This document shows positions 33,837 through 43,316 of a DNA stretch of 64,000 bases, in pieces. The DNA comes from Clostridium moniliforme (GTDB taxonomy: Bacteria > Bacillota > Clostridia > Clostridiales > Clostridiaceae). Position 1 is the stretch's first letter. Every line of letters starts with the position of its first letter. Location of the stretch: NCBI RefSeq assembly GCF_017873235.1, contig NZ_JAGGJZ010000007.1, positions 50,121 through 114,120 on the forward strand, read 5' to 3'. The translations under genes and the position numbers were made by a program. Below the pieces are notes generated by a model, which was not told the DNA's origin, ran no database searches, and was given only the letters and a program-made list of their open reading frames with translations.

Positions 33837-35000
33837 TTATTTATTATATGGATGTATTATTACTCCTTTTACCACTCTATTTACAGTTCCATCTGGTCTT
33901 GGGTTATCTGGTGAAATTCCAAGATGTAATGAACTGAATAATCCAAACATTTGACCAAATAACATATAATTAAAAACTGTATAAATTTCTGGAATATCTT
34001 GTCCATCTATTTCTAAATATTTATTACAAAGTGATTTTAATTCATCATTTTTCTTATAACTAATTACTGCTAATTTATGATTTCCTGTATCTCCATGAAT
34101 TTCTTTAATTAAATCCATATCATAAAGATTTGTATATTCATTAATTGAATTCATAAATATTACTAAAGTATTATCATCAATAATTGATTTTGGACCATGT
34201 CTAAATCCTAAAACTGATTCACAAACTGTAATTATTCTTCCGCTAGTTAATTCCAAATTTTTAAGAGCCATTTCTTGGCATAATCCCTTTAAAGCACCTG
34301 ATCCTAAATAAACAACTCTCTTACAATCTAAATTTACTAATTCATTAACATCTTCAAAATTATTATCTAAAATAAAATCTCCTTGAGTTGCTACTGCATC
34401 AACATATTTTTTATTTTCTTCTAAATTTTCAATATCAAATGCTAAAAGACTTGCAAGTAACATACAACTAAAGGAACTTGTCATTGCAAAACTCTTGTCA
34501 TTTGATTCTTCTGGCATTAATAAACAAAGTGTATTATCATTTTCTTCTGCCTTCTTAGCAAGTTGTCCATCTTTATTACATGTAATAACCAGTTGTGATA
34601 TATTTTTTACATTCTCTTGGAATATATTATAGGCTCCAACACTTTCAGGACTATTTCCTGATCTTGCATAAGATACTAATATTGTTTTAGTGTCTTCTTC
34701 TAAAAATTCATGAGGATTTGATACTAAGTCTGTTGTAGCTATTGCTTCCACTCTTGTATTTAGCATTTTAGCTAAAGCAAGATATATAGTATCCCCAACA
34801 TAATCTGAAGTTCCTGCACCAGTTAAAATTATTCTAGTATTACTATCTAAATTTTTATTTAAAAATTCTGAAATATTATCCTTATTTTCACTTATTATTT
34901 CATAAGTTTCTCTCCAAAGCTTAGGTTGTTGCCTAATCTCTGTAGCTGTAAATGTTGCACCTAATTCTCTTAATCTTTCCTTTGTTAATCCAAAAATCAT
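33837..35000 (-). CDS. agaS: SIS-domain sugar isomerase/deaminase AgaS
   Basis: A 387-residue tandem SIS-domain protein. It has RIILTGAGTSDYVGDTIYLA, LVSYARSGNSPESVGAYNIF, TSSFSCMLLASLLAFDIE and VYLGSGALKGLCQEMALKNL, then CESVLGFRHGPKSII, as in AgaS. The family acts as galactosamine-6-phosphate deaminase/isomerase, giving tagatose-6-phosphate, which feeds the aldolase below. AGGAGGTATTAAA precedes ATG 35000, and a regulator half-operator lies at 35027-35038, 27 bp upstream. No phosphofructokinase-like tagatose-6-phosphate kinase lies in the cluster. Confidence 0.88.
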   Translation of the reverse strand: MIFGLTKERLRELGATFTATEIRQQPKLWRETYEIISENKDNISEFLNKNLDSNTRIILTGAGTSDYVGDTIYLALAKMLNTRVEAIATTDLVSNPHEFLEEDTKTILVSYARSGNSPESVGAYNIFQENVKNISQLVITCNKDGQLAKKAEENDNTLCLLMPEESNDKSFAMTSSFSCMLLASLLAFDIENLEENKKYVDAVATQGDFILDNNFEDVNELVNLDCKRVVYLGSGALKGLCQEMALKNLELTSGRIITVCESVLGFRHGPKSIIDDNTLVIFMNSINEYTNLYDMDLIKEIHGDTGNHKLAVISYKKNDELKSLCNKYLEIDGQDIPEIYTVFNYMLFGQMFGLFSSLHLGISPDNPRPDGTVNRVVKGVIIHPYNK

Positions 35001-35026
35001 TTTAATACCTCCTACAACTGATAATG

Positions 35027-35038
35027 TTGTAATTACCA
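35027..35038. promoter_or_regulatory. Second GntR-type operator (one mismatch) before agaS
   Basis: TTGTAATTACCA, identical to the site at 35942-35953 (TGGTAATTACCA) except at one position. It lies between the regulator gene and agaS, so it may regulate an internal promoter. Confidence 0.65.
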
Positions 35039-35075
35039 GTAATTTTAAAAATTTTTTATTTATATTTTTTTATTA

Positions 35076-35804
35076 TTAACTATTTTTTAATTGAACCCTA
35101 TATTTAAATTTATCCCCTCTAGCTACTCCAATTGTATACTCTATAAGTCTAGTATTTTCTAAAGTATATCTTTCTATCTTTAAGCTTGGATCCCCTTCTT
35201 GAATATCTAAATATATACTTTCTAATTTATTAGTTAGTATAGGTTCAAAGTATTCTTCTGCAAAAGTTAATTTAGTATTATACTTATCCCTAAAAATATC
35301 ATACATAGGGCTTTCTTCTAATTCTTTTTTAGTTAAATTTTCAAATCTACTAAAAGGTAAGTATGTTATTTCATACATCATTGGTATATTATCTGCTTTT
35401 CTTATTCTTATAATTTTATACATTAAGTCCTCTTCTGAAACTTTAAATGTATTTGATAATTTTTCACCAGCTTCTATAATCTCAAAACTAACTATTTCTG
35501 AAGAAGGTTTTTTACCTATTTTTTTCATTTCTTCAGTGAAAGAATAAAATGAAACTAAATCTTGATTAACTCTCTTTGGTGCTACAAAAGTTCCTTTTCC
35601 ATGAACTTTATATATATAACCATCTCTTTCAAGTTCATCTAATGCTTGCCTTACAGTTGTTCTGCTTACATCATAAATTTCACAAATTTCTCTCTCTGAA
35701 AGTAATTGTTCATTTTCTCCTAAACTTGAATTTATCTTTTCTATTAAAATATCCATTAACTGTAAATACAATGGTATCTTAGAATTTTTATCTATTACCT
35801 TCAC
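35076..35804 (-). CDS. GntR/HutC-family regulator with UTRA domain
   Basis: A 242-residue repressor. Residues 1-70 are a GntR winged helix (IPLYLQLMDILIEKINSSLG, EREICEIYDVSRTTVRQALD, YIYKVHGKGTFVAPKR). The rest is a UTRA ligand domain (ADNIPMMYEITYLPFSRFEN), as in NagR/YvoA-like regulators that respond to phosphorylated amino sugars. It starts with GTG at 35804. The two palindromic sites at 35942-35953 and 35027-35038 are probable operators, so it should control itself and agaS-EIIA-gatYZ. It lies between the two halves of the PTS cluster. The exact inducer is inferred. Confidence 0.87.
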   Translation of the reverse strand: MKVIDKNSKIPLYLQLMDILIEKINSSLGENEQLLSEREICEIYDVSRTTVRQALDELERDGYIYKVHGKGTFVAPKRVNQDLVSFYSFTEEMKKIGKKPSSEIVSFEIIEAGEKLSNTFKVSEEDLMYKIIRIRKADNIPMMYEITYLPFSRFENLTKKELEESPMYDIFRDKYNTKLTFAEEYFEPILTNKLESIYLDIQEGDPSLKIERYTLENTRLIEYTIGVARGDKFKYRVQLKNS

Positions 35805-35941
35805 TTGTTATTACCGCCTTATTTTTTTATTTATGAGAAGAATACAAATATATGAAAAATTCTAAAATAGAATATTCTTTTATTTAATTATAATCAATAT
35901 TAACTCTATTATGCAATAAAAAATTAAATTTTCTTTTAGAC

Positions 35942-35953
35942 TGGTAATTACCA
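35942..35953. promoter_or_regulatory. GntR-type operator upstream of the amino-sugar regulator gene
   Basis: A perfect 12-bp palindrome TGGTAATTACCA, about 138 bp upstream of the regulator start and repeated with one change at 35027-35038. Likely autoregulatory site. Confidence 0.7.
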
Positions 35954-35959
35954 AGAAAA

Positions 35960-35997
35960 TAAAAAGGATCTATAAAAAATTTTTTATAGATCCAAAA
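35960..35997 (-). terminator. Terminator after the PTS EIID gene
   Basis: A GGATCTATAAAAAA stem with its exact complement and then TTTTTATTTTC on the minus strand. It separates the EIIB-IIC-IID transcript from the regulator-agaS transcript. Confidence 0.85.
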
Positions 35998-36024
35998 TTT
36001 TAATTATTTTTTAAATTATAAAAA

Positions 36025-36888
36025 TTATAATATTTTAAATGCCTTTCCTAATATGCCTAAAACAACTGTAACAACTATTAACATAACAGGTGATTTACCT
36101 TTCTTAAGTAATTTATACATTAAGAAAGTATAAGCTAATGGTAAAATATTTGGCATTACAGCATCTAAAACTCCTTCTTGAAGTTTTACTTCTGCTTGTC
36201 CTGCTGTTATAACTAATGTAGTTTTTAAATTAACCATTGAAGCTATAAGTCCACCAACAACTGTTAATCCAACTATTGATGCAGCATGTGAAATCTTTTT
36301 AGTTTGCTCTTTTAAGTTTGTTATAGCTTTTACTCCAGTGTTATATCCATATTTCATTAAGAAGAATCTTAAGAAGAAATGAAGAGCATTAAATAAAACT
36401 AAAAATACTATTGGACCTGCAACATTTCCTTGACTTGCAAGAGAAGCTCCTATTCCAACACATATTGGAAGAGCTGTTAGCCAGAATAATGCATCACCAA
36501 TTCCTCCTAAAGGTCCCATTGTTGCAACCTTTATTGCTCTAATTGTATTTCTATCCTCTTTATTCTCTTCCATAGCAATTATTAGTCCCATTATAAAGGT
36601 AACCAAAAATGGATGAGTATTGAAAAATTCTAAGTGATCTTTCATTGCATCTGAAAGGTCTTTTTTATTTGTATGAATCTTTTTAAGTCCTGGTAATAAA
36701 CCATATAACCATCCACAGGCTTGCATTCTTTCATAGTTAAATGAAGCTTGAAGGAATAATGATTTCCAAACCATAACATTAAGATCTTTTTTATTTATTA
36801 CTTTTTCAGTGCTAGCATTTTTATATCCTAATTCTGATGTAGTATCTACATTTGCATTTTTATATTCTACCTTAGATGCCATCTTCAT
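36025..36888 (-). CDS. PTS mannose-family EIID component (AgaD type)
   Basis: A 287-residue membrane subunit. MVWKSLFLQASFNYERMQAC, then GWLYGLLPGLKKI, HPFLVTFIMGLIIAMEENKE and MGPLGGIGDALFWLTALPI are standard EIID blocks, with C-terminal membrane helices. It forms the sugar-translocating pair with EIIC, which overlaps its start by 17 bp. The N-terminal 30 residues before the family start are an extension (SKVEYKNANVDTTSELG) with an internal repeat of YKNA(N/S). Confidence 0.92.
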   Translation of the reverse strand: MKMASKVEYKNANVDTTSELGYKNASTEKVINKKDLNVMVWKSLFLQASFNYERMQACGWLYGLLPGLKKIHTNKKDLSDAMKDHLEFFNTHPFLVTFIMGLIIAMEENKEDRNTIRAIKVATMGPLGGIGDALFWLTALPICVGIGASLASQGNVAGPIVFLVLFNALHFFLRFFLMKYGYNTGVKAITNLKEQTKKISHAASIVGLTVVGGLIASMVNLKTTLVITAGQAEVKLQEGVLDAVMPNILPLAYTFLMYKLLKKGKSPVMLIVVTVVLGILGKAFKIL

Positions 36889-37639
36889 ACTCCTCCTTTA
36901 CTACAACTTTTGCTTCTTGGTTACTCTTTGAATAATAATCATAAAGTGCTATACATAATCCAATTAAAGCAAGAGCTAATATTGGAATCTTGAAGTAAGT
37001 TACTAATAAAAATCCTGTTATTAAGAATGCAACATATTCTTTCTTAAGCATTATCTTAAGAAGCATTGCAAATCCTATAGCTGGCATAACACCTCCAGCT
37101 ACTGCTAATCCATCAATTATAACTGTTGGAATCATATTTACTATATCTGCTGCTTTGTCTGCTCCAAAGTATATTGGTAAAAATGCACAAATAAAGTAAG
37201 ATATAAAAAGAATTATCATTCCAAAGTAATTTATTTTATTAATTCCACTTGTGTTGGCCTCTTCAGCAAATTTATCTGCCTTATGCATGACAGGTGAAAA
37301 TGCTGTAAATAATAAAGTTATTCCAGCCTGTGCTGCTACTGCAAATGGTACTGCTACTCCAATTGCAGCTTGTGGATCAAGTTTAGTTAAAATTGCAATA
37401 CTTGTTCCAATTATTCCTCCTATAACAACATTTGGTGGTTGTGCACCAGCAAGTGGTACCATTCCCATCCATACAAGTTCTAGAGATGCTCCTACAATAA
37501 GTCCAGTTGTCATATCTCCAAGTATAAGTCCAACAATAGGTCCTGTTACTATTGGTCTGTGTATGTGAGTTAATCCATTAAACATGTCTATACCCGCAAT
37601 ACCTGCCCAAATAGCAATTAATAGCGCTTCTACTAACAT
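36872..37639 (-). CDS. PTS mannose-family EIIC component
   Basis: A 255-residue membrane protein: IAIWAGIAGIDMFNGLTHIH, RPIVTGPIVGLILGDMTTGL, GASLELVWMGMVPLAGAQPP and VIGGIIGTSIAILTKLDPQA are signature EIIC stretches with about seven to eight helices. It overlaps the EIID start by 17 bp. AAGGGGAGGGTG precedes ATG 37639. The sugar is not named by sequence alone; the AgaS and tagatose enzymes argue for galactosamine or GalNAc. Confidence 0.92.
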   Translation of the reverse strand: MLVEALLIAIWAGIAGIDMFNGLTHIHRPIVTGPIVGLILGDMTTGLIVGASLELVWMGMVPLAGAQPPNVVIGGIIGTSIAILTKLDPQAAIGVAVPFAVAAQAGITLLFTAFSPVMHKADKFAEEANTSGINKINYFGMIILFISYFICAFLPIYFGADKAADIVNMIPTVIIDGLAVAGGVMPAIGFAMLLKIMLKKEYVAFLITGFLLVTYFKIPILALALIGLCIALYDYYSKSNQEAKVVVKEEYEDGI

Positions 37640-37705
37640 TTTAGTACACCCTCCCCTTTATTTAATTTTTATAAATATATGAAATAAATTAAAAATGAAA
37701 ACTAA

Positions 37706-38182
37706 TTAAACAAATTTTTCTATATCTATTTCTACCCTTTCATCTGGAACTCTTCTAACCTCAACCTTAACTCCAAGATCTATTATTTTTCTTATTGTTT
37801 TTTTATCATCATCATCTAAAGATACAGTTGATGAAACTTGTTCTTTTCCTTCACTAAAGTGCATATTTCCAATATTAACTTCACTTATTGGAACTCCACC
37901 TTCAATAAGTCTTAAAACATCCTGTGGTGTTTTGCAAACTAAAAAAATCTTCTGTCTATCAGCAGCTTTATGAATTACTTTTATTGTTTTATCAATTGAA
38001 AAAAATCTTGCTTGTATTGCATCTGGTAAAACCATTTCCATTAAACTTTGTTGTACTTTATCCTTTGAAACTTCATCATTAGCAATTAAAATTAGATTTG
38101 CTCCTAAGTGATTTACCCATGTTACCCCTACTTGTCCATGAATTAATCTGTTATCTACTCTTGTTAATAATATATTTGGCAT
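37706..38182 (-). CDS. PTS mannose-family EIIB component
   Basis: A 158-residue EIIB. It begins PNILLTRVDNRLIHGQVGVT, in which the His of the LIHGQV loop is the phosphorylation site, followed by WVNHLGANLILIANDEVSKD. It phosphorylates the sugar at the EIIC-EIID channel. Start ATG 38182 follows GGAGGTG; a longer in-frame start at 38197 would remove that site. It is the first gene of the EIIB-IIC-IID transcript. No copy of the GntR operator was seen upstream, so this transcript may be regulated differently. Confidence 0.92.
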   Translation of the reverse strand: MPNILLTRVDNRLIHGQVGVTWVNHLGANLILIANDEVSKDKVQQSLMEMVLPDAIQARFFSIDKTIKVIHKAADRQKIFLVCKTPQDVLRLIEGGVPISEVNIGNMHFSEGKEQVSSTVSLDDDDKKTIRKIIDLGVKVEVRRVPDERVEIDIEKFV

Positions 38183-38365
38183 AACGAACACCTCCATAAA
38201 TTTCTATAATTTTAAATTAACTTTTGTAAAAAATTTACTTTTTAATTTAAGTGTAAGTGTTTTTTAACTTTATGTCAATATTTTCCTTTTTTATATTTTA
38301 TAGATTATTTAAATTAATTTTTCTTAGTATTATTATTATTTATAAATATCATTAAATATTCCAAG

Positions 38366-38402
38366 CACAAAAAAAAGATGCAATAAAAAATTGCATCTTT
38401 AA
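38366..38402 (-). terminator. Terminator after the five-helix membrane protein gene
   Basis: AAGATGCAAT pairs with ATTGCATCTT and is followed on the minus strand by TTTTTTTT. Confidence 0.8.
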
Positions 38403-38417
38403 ATTTAAAATTATTTA

Positions 38418-38975
38418 TTATTCTATTAATTTTGATCTTCTAAAGAAAATTCTATAACATATTAAATTTGATAAAGAAATTATAGTTAGAAATATTAAAT
38501 TAAAATCTACATCTATAATTTTCATTATTAACATATATAAAATACAAGTAATAATAAACATAATTATTAACGTTATTATATTTATTTTTTTTTGTGATTC
38601 TTCAATTATTTCCATAATTTCTTTTTCATTTAAATTTTCGTTTTTGTATTTATTTGCAAAAATAATAGGTGCTAGTGTTGCTAATAATTGTTTACTTGCT
38701 AAATCACAAATAAATATAATAAACACTCCAATAATGGAAATTATAAAAATATTAAAAGTTGAAATATTTATAGGCATTATTACTTCAACTAATTTAAAAG
38801 TTAAAAATAATGTCCCTCCTACTAAAGAAATTATAGGTAAAGTAACTGTCATCATCATAATAGTAATTTTTAAGTTTTTGTTTACACTATTCTTTCTATT
38901 AATAAAAATTGTAAATGTAAAAATACATAAAAACATAATTGATAATAATAAAATAACTAAAGCAACATATCTCAT
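38418..38975 (-). CDS. Hypothetical membrane protein, about five helices
   Basis: A 185-residue protein that I do not recognise. Five hydrophobic stretches are visible (residues about 4-27, 36-62, 72-92, 130-150 and 157-175), with a Lys/Glu-rich loop (ANKYKNENLNEKEIMEIIEE) between the third and fourth. There is no signal peptide cleavage site, and no motif of a transporter or enzyme. The gene lies downstream of tex on the same strand after a 100-bp gap and ends at a good terminator. It could be co-transcribed with tex but nothing ties it to Tex function. Confidence 0.6.
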   Translation of the reverse strand: MRYVALVILLLSIMFLCIFTFTIFINRKNSVNKNLKITIMMMTVTLPIISLVGGTLFLTFKLVEVIMPINISTFNIFIISIIGVFIIFICDLASKQLLATLAPIIFANKYKNENLNEKEIMEIIEESQKKINIITLIIMFIITCILYMLIMKIIDVDFNLIFLTIISLSNLICYRIFFRRSKLIE

Positions 38976-39076
38976 TTCCCAATCCCCTTACCCTTTGAAT
39001 TGTATTACAGTTATTGTATCATTTAGAAATAATTTTATACAAGTAATTTTATTCTACAATCTTTAACAAAATATTT

Positions 39077-41233
39077 TTAAACTTCTTTCATTGATAATGC
39101 TATTCTTTTTCTCTTTTCGTCCACTTCTAAAATTTTAACCTTTATAACATCTCCAACTTTAACTATATCTAAAGGATGTTTTACAAATTTATTTGCCATT
39201 TGACTTTTGTGAACTAAGCCATCTTGATGAACTCCAATATCAACAAAAGCACCAAAGTCAGAAACATTTCTAACAGTTCCCATAAGCACCATGCCTGGCT
39301 TTAAATCTTTAAGTTCAATAACTCCTGTTTTAAGTATTGGCTTTGGCATATCTTCTCTTGGATCTCTTCCAGGTTTTTGAAGTTCTTTTATTATATCCTT
39401 TAAAGTAAGTTCTCCAACTTCAAGTTCATTAGAAAGATTTCTAATACCTTTTAACTTAACTCTATCTTCTATATCATATAATTTTTTATTTTTTAGATCT
39501 TCCATTGTATAACCTAAAACTTCTATAAGCTTTTTAGCTACATCATAGGATTCTGGATGAACTGATGTATTATCTAATGGATTTTTACTTTCCATAACAC
39601 GTAAGAAACCTGCACATTGTTCAAAGGCTTTTTGTCCTAATCTCTTTACCTTTAAAAGTTCTTTTCTTGATTTAAACTCTCCAACTTCTTCTCTATATGC
39701 TACTATATTATCTGCAATACTCGAATTTATTCCTGATATATGAGTTAAAAGACTTGGTGTTGCTGTATTTAAATCAACTCCAACTTTATTAACTGAGTCC
39801 TCTACTACACCATTTAATGATTCCTCTAATCTTTTTTGAGTTACGTCATGTTGATATTGTCCAACCCCTATCGCCTTTGGATCTATTTTTACAAGTTCTG
39901 CTAAAGGATCTTGTAGTCTTCTTCCTATAGATATTGCACCTCTTACTGTAACATCTAAGTCTGGATATTCCTTTGTTCCAAGCTTAGAAGCTGAATAAAC
40001 TGAAGCTCCAGCCTCTGATACTATAACATAAGATACTTCTTTGCCTGTTTCTTCTTTTATCTCTTTAATCATTTCACTTATAACTTCTTCTGATTCCCTT
40101 GAAGCTGTTCCATTTCCTAGTGAAATAACATCAACATCATATTTTTTAATTAATTCTTTAAGCTTATTTTTAGTTCCTAAAACATCATTTTTAGGTGCTG
40201 TTGGATATACTGCTGTATTTTCTAAAAACTTACCTGTACTATCTAATATTGCAACTTTACAACCAGTTCTAAATCCTGGGTCAAAGCCCATAACTACCTT
40301 ACCTTTAATAGGTGCTTGAAGTAATAGAGCTTTAAGATTTTCTTTAAATATATTAATAGCTCCCTCTTCTCCCTTATCTGTAAGTTCACTTCTTATTTCT
40401 CTTTCAATTGATGGATATATAAGTCTCTTTAAAGAATCTTTAATAGACTCTTTTAAAAGTTCATCTGTATTGCTATTTCCTTTTAATATATTTTTTTCTA
40501 AATATTCTATTATTTTATCTTCATTTGAAGTTATTTTTACAGAAAGAACTTTTTCCTTCTCTCCTCTATTTATAGCAAGTATTCTATGAGGAGGTATCTT
40601 TTTAACTTCTTCACTATAATCATAGTACATTTCATAAGGTGTTTGTTCCTCACTACTTCCCTTTGTTTCTATTTTGCCTTCATTAAAAACAAAATTTCTT
40701 ATCCATTTTCTATATTTAGCTTCATCAGAAATTATTTCTGCAATTATATCTAATGCACCTTTAATTCCTTCTTCTTCGTTTTTTACGCCTTTTTCTTCAT
40801 TTATGAATTTCTTAGCTTCCTCATTAATATTTCCACTAAAGTTTCCACTTAATATAATTTCTGCTAAAGGTTTTAATCCCTTCTCTAAAGCAATTGTTGC
40901 CCTTGTTCTCTTTTTTGGTTTATAAGGTCTATAAATATCTTCAACTTCAGTTAAAGTTTCTGCTTTATTTAAAGCCTTTTTTATTTCTTCTGTAAGATTG
41001 CCCTGTTCTTCTATGATTTTACTTACAGCTTCTTTTCTATCTTCTAAATTTCTTAAATATGTTAATCTTTCCTCTAAATTTCTTAAAACTTCATCAGAAA
41101 GACCACCTGTCATTTCTTTTCTATATCTCGCAATAAAAGGAACAGTATTTCCTCCATCTAATAGTTCAATAACATTATTAATAACATCTAATTTAAGTAC
41201 AAGCTCCTTGGCTAGTCTTTCATTAATATTCAT
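39077..41233 (-). CDS. tex: Tex-family RNA-binding transcription accessory protein
   Basis: A 718-residue Tex protein. It starts with the helical N-domain (VPFIARYRKEMTGGLSDEVL and DIYRPYKPKKRTRATIALEKG), then a YqgF-like RNase-H-fold core (VVMGFDPGFRTGCKVAILDS), helix-hairpin-helix pairs (SLLTHISGINSSIADNIVAY) and an S1 domain at about 645-715 (MGTVRNVSDFGAFVDIGVHQ). Tex contacts RNA polymerase and RNA; it is widely conserved. Start at 41233, or ATG further inside, is standard at MNINERLAKEL. Its length is usual. It is monocistronic or leads the membrane protein gene downstream. Confidence 0.96.
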   Translation of the reverse strand: MNINERLAKELVLKLDVINNVIELLDGGNTVPFIARYRKEMTGGLSDEVLRNLEERLTYLRNLEDRKEAVSKIIEEQGNLTEEIKKALNKAETLTEVEDIYRPYKPKKRTRATIALEKGLKPLAEIILSGNFSGNINEEAKKFINEEKGVKNEEEGIKGALDIIAEIISDEAKYRKWIRNFVFNEGKIETKGSSEEQTPYEMYYDYSEEVKKIPPHRILAINRGEKEKVLSVKITSNEDKIIEYLEKNILKGNSNTDELLKESIKDSLKRLIYPSIEREIRSELTDKGEEGAINIFKENLKALLLQAPIKGKVVMGFDPGFRTGCKVAILDSTGKFLENTAVYPTAPKNDVLGTKNKLKELIKKYDVDVISLGNGTASRESEEVISEMIKEIKEETGKEVSYVIVSEAGASVYSASKLGTKEYPDLDVTVRGAISIGRRLQDPLAELVKIDPKAIGVGQYQHDVTQKRLEESLNGVVEDSVNKVGVDLNTATPSLLTHISGINSSIADNIVAYREEVGEFKSRKELLKVKRLGQKAFEQCAGFLRVMESKNPLDNTSVHPESYDVAKKLIEVLGYTMEDLKNKKLYDIEDRVKLKGIRNLSNELEVGELTLKDIIKELQKPGRDPREDMPKPILKTGVIELKDLKPGMVLMGTVRNVSDFGAFVDIGVHQDGLVHKSQMANKFVKHPLDIVKVGDVIKVKILEVDEKRKRIALSMKEV

Positions 41234-41389
41234 TTTTTAACCTCCAAAACTAATTTATCCATATTTCATTATACCCTTCTTCTTAATAGCAATAAACTTT
41301 TTTAAATCATTTTAATTATTACATATTGTAATTATGTTAAGTTCTAGTATAATTTAAATTGTAAATATTTTCCATAAGGTGGTTTTACT

Positions 41390-41722
41390 ATGAACAAATA
41401 TATACAAAAAATAATTTCTTTATCTTTAATTATACTAATTTTTTTATTATCTCTTAATCATTTTAAAATAATTGAGTTTTCTAAAATATTAAAAGAATCC
41501 TTTTCTTTTATAACTTTGATATTAATAATTATATCTTCTATATCCGTTGTAAACAGTAAAAAACCAGGTATTTATAAGTTTATAAATTATATTATATTAA
41601 TTACTGCAATACTTGGAGGTATTCTTGTAATAATATATTCAAAATTAAATCTAAGTGTATATTTATGCATTTTATTTACATTAATTTATGCACTTATAGA
41701 TATGCTATATAAAAAAGCTTAA
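41390..41722 (+). CDS. Small membrane protein, unrecognised
   Basis: A 110-residue hydrophobic protein with four probable helices (residues about 7-22, 33-51, 61-80 and 87-105), short loops rich in Lys, and no enzyme motif. AAGGTGGTTTTACT precedes the ATG. A terminator follows 1 bp after the stop, so it is transcribed alone. It lies divergent to tex and upstream of the M28-family peptidase gene. Confidence 0.55.
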   Translation: MNKYIQKIISLSLIILIFLLSLNHFKIIEFSKILKESFSFITLILIIISSISVVNSKKPGIYKFINYIILITAILGGILVIIYSKLNLSVYLCILFTLIYALIDMLYKKA

Positions 41723-41744
41723 GTTAAATCTTAAGCTTTTTTTA
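41711..41744 (+). terminator. Terminator after the small membrane-protein gene
   Basis: AAAAAGCTTAAG pairs with CTTAAGCTTTTT, then TTTTATC. Confidence 0.85.
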
Positions 41745-41801
41745 TCATATTATAAGAAAAACTATAATAAAATTAAGTGAAATAATTTTTAGGAGTACTA
41801 A

Positions 41802-43157
41802 ATGAAATCAAAATTTTATAAAATTTGTACTATTATATCTGGAATAATTTTTATTTTTTTCTTATGTCTTAGATGTTCAATATACCACTTTAGTCCAAAA
41901 GATGTAAAAGAAAATATAAAATTTTTATCATCAACAAAATTTAATGGAAGGCTTTGTGGTACTTTAGAAAATGAATTAGTATCAAATTACGTATCTGATG
42001 AATTTGAAAAATTAAATCTTGTTCCACTTAGTAAAACTTACAAAGAAGGCTTTCAAGTTATTGCACCATTAAAAAATGATAATAAACCTTTGTTAGAACT
42101 AAAGAAAGACAATAAAACAATAAAGAAATTCGATTATGGAAAAGATTTTAAAGAAGATATGCTTAATTTTAAAACTTCTGAAATAAATTTATCCTCTGAA
42201 GATAATTTAAACATATTTCCATCATCAATTTCGTTTAAAAAAAATAATGAACTTTTTTTGCTATATGTAAGTAAGGAAGATAACTTTAAATTCAGAAGTT
42301 CCTTTGTTTATGAATCTCCTGTATCTTTTGCAATAGCAATTACTGAAGATACATATGAAAAAATAATTAATAGTATAAAAAATGGTGCTGAAATATCAAT
42401 ATCTCTTCCTTATAAACTAATTAAAACAGAGGTATTTAATGTTGTTTCCAAAATTGAAGGTAGAGATCCTAAAAAGCCTCCATTAATCTTAACAGCCCAT
42501 TTTGATCATATGGGACTTGATTGTTTAAACAATATATACTGTGGGGCATTAGACAATGCATCTGGAACATCCTTTTTAATTGAGCTTGCAAAATATTTAT
42601 CATCTCTTCCAAAACCTGATAGAGATATTATTTTTGTAGCTTTAAATGGAGAAGAATTTGGACTTATTGGTTCTAATGAATTTGCCTCAAAATATAAATC
42701 AATTCTAAAAGGTGCAGAGGTTATAAATTTTGATATGATTGGTGCAGATAACTTTCCTATAACTTTTATGAGAGGACAAAATTCTCAAAATAAAGAATCA
42801 CCTCTTCTTAATTCTCTCCAATCCATCTGTAAAAACCTAAAATTAGATTTTAATGTTAAATATGAAGATTCAAGTGATCATGCTAGTTTTAATAATAACG
42901 GCTTTGACTCTTTAACAATTTCTCATGGCGATGTATCCAAAATACATACACCATTAGATACTGTAGAATTCATTTCAGAGGATGCTATTGCTAGAGCATA
43001 TACTTTATGTGATAGTTATATAATTGATAGTATTTATAATCCTTTTATAAAAATATTGTTAAATAATAATATACATGCTCTTTCTTTTATTATCTTTCTA
43101 ATATTTATTAGTTATCCTGTATTAAAAAAAATAGATAATCACAAAAAATCATCTTAA
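41802..43157 (+). CDS. Membrane-anchored M28-family aminopeptidase
   Basis: A 451-residue zinc peptidase. An N-terminal hydrophobic segment (residues 7-25) and a C-terminal one (about 425-443) suggest anchoring with the catalytic part outside. The M28 metal ligands are in order: LTAHFDHMGL (His, Asp nearby), GALDNASGTSFLIE (bridging Asp), LNGEEFGLIGSNEF (catalytic Glu pair), NFDMIGADN (Asp) and SHGDVSKIHTPLDTVE (last His). A PA-like insert lies at 60-210, as in family members that carry a protease-associated part. It has its own terminator. Substrates are probably peptides in the envelope or growth medium. Confidence 0.85.
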   Translation: MKSKFYKICTIISGIIFIFFLCLRCSIYHFSPKDVKENIKFLSSTKFNGRLCGTLENELVSNYVSDEFEKLNLVPLSKTYKEGFQVIAPLKNDNKPLLELKKDNKTIKKFDYGKDFKEDMLNFKTSEINLSSEDNLNIFPSSISFKKNNELFLLYVSKEDNFKFRSSFVYESPVSFAIAITEDTYEKIINSIKNGAEISISLPYKLIKTEVFNVVSKIEGRDPKKPPLILTAHFDHMGLDCLNNIYCGALDNASGTSFLIELAKYLSSLPKPDRDIIFVALNGEEFGLIGSNEFASKYKSILKGAEVINFDMIGADNFPITFMRGQNSQNKESPLLNSLQSICKNLKLDFNVKYEDSSDHASFNNNGFDSLTISHGDVSKIHTPLDTVEFISEDAIARAYTLCDSYIIDSIYNPFIKILLNNNIHALSFIIFLIFISYPVLKKIDNHKKSS

Positions 43158-43169
43158 TTTTAAATTTAG

Positions 43170-43215
43170 CTATGTTTTTAACTAATTTTAGTTTTAGTTA
43201 AAAGCATAGTTTTAT
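43170..43215 (+). terminator. Terminator after the M28 peptidase gene
   Basis: CTATGTTTTTAACTA pairs with TAGTTAAAAGCATAG (one mismatch), followed by TTTTAT. Confidence 0.7.
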
Positions 43216-43316
43216 ATTCAAATAAACTTTTATATTAAATATTTAATAAAAATATAGGAATAATAGAAATGTTAATATATAATGTATTTATTATATTTAA
43301 AAAAGGTGCAAAAGAA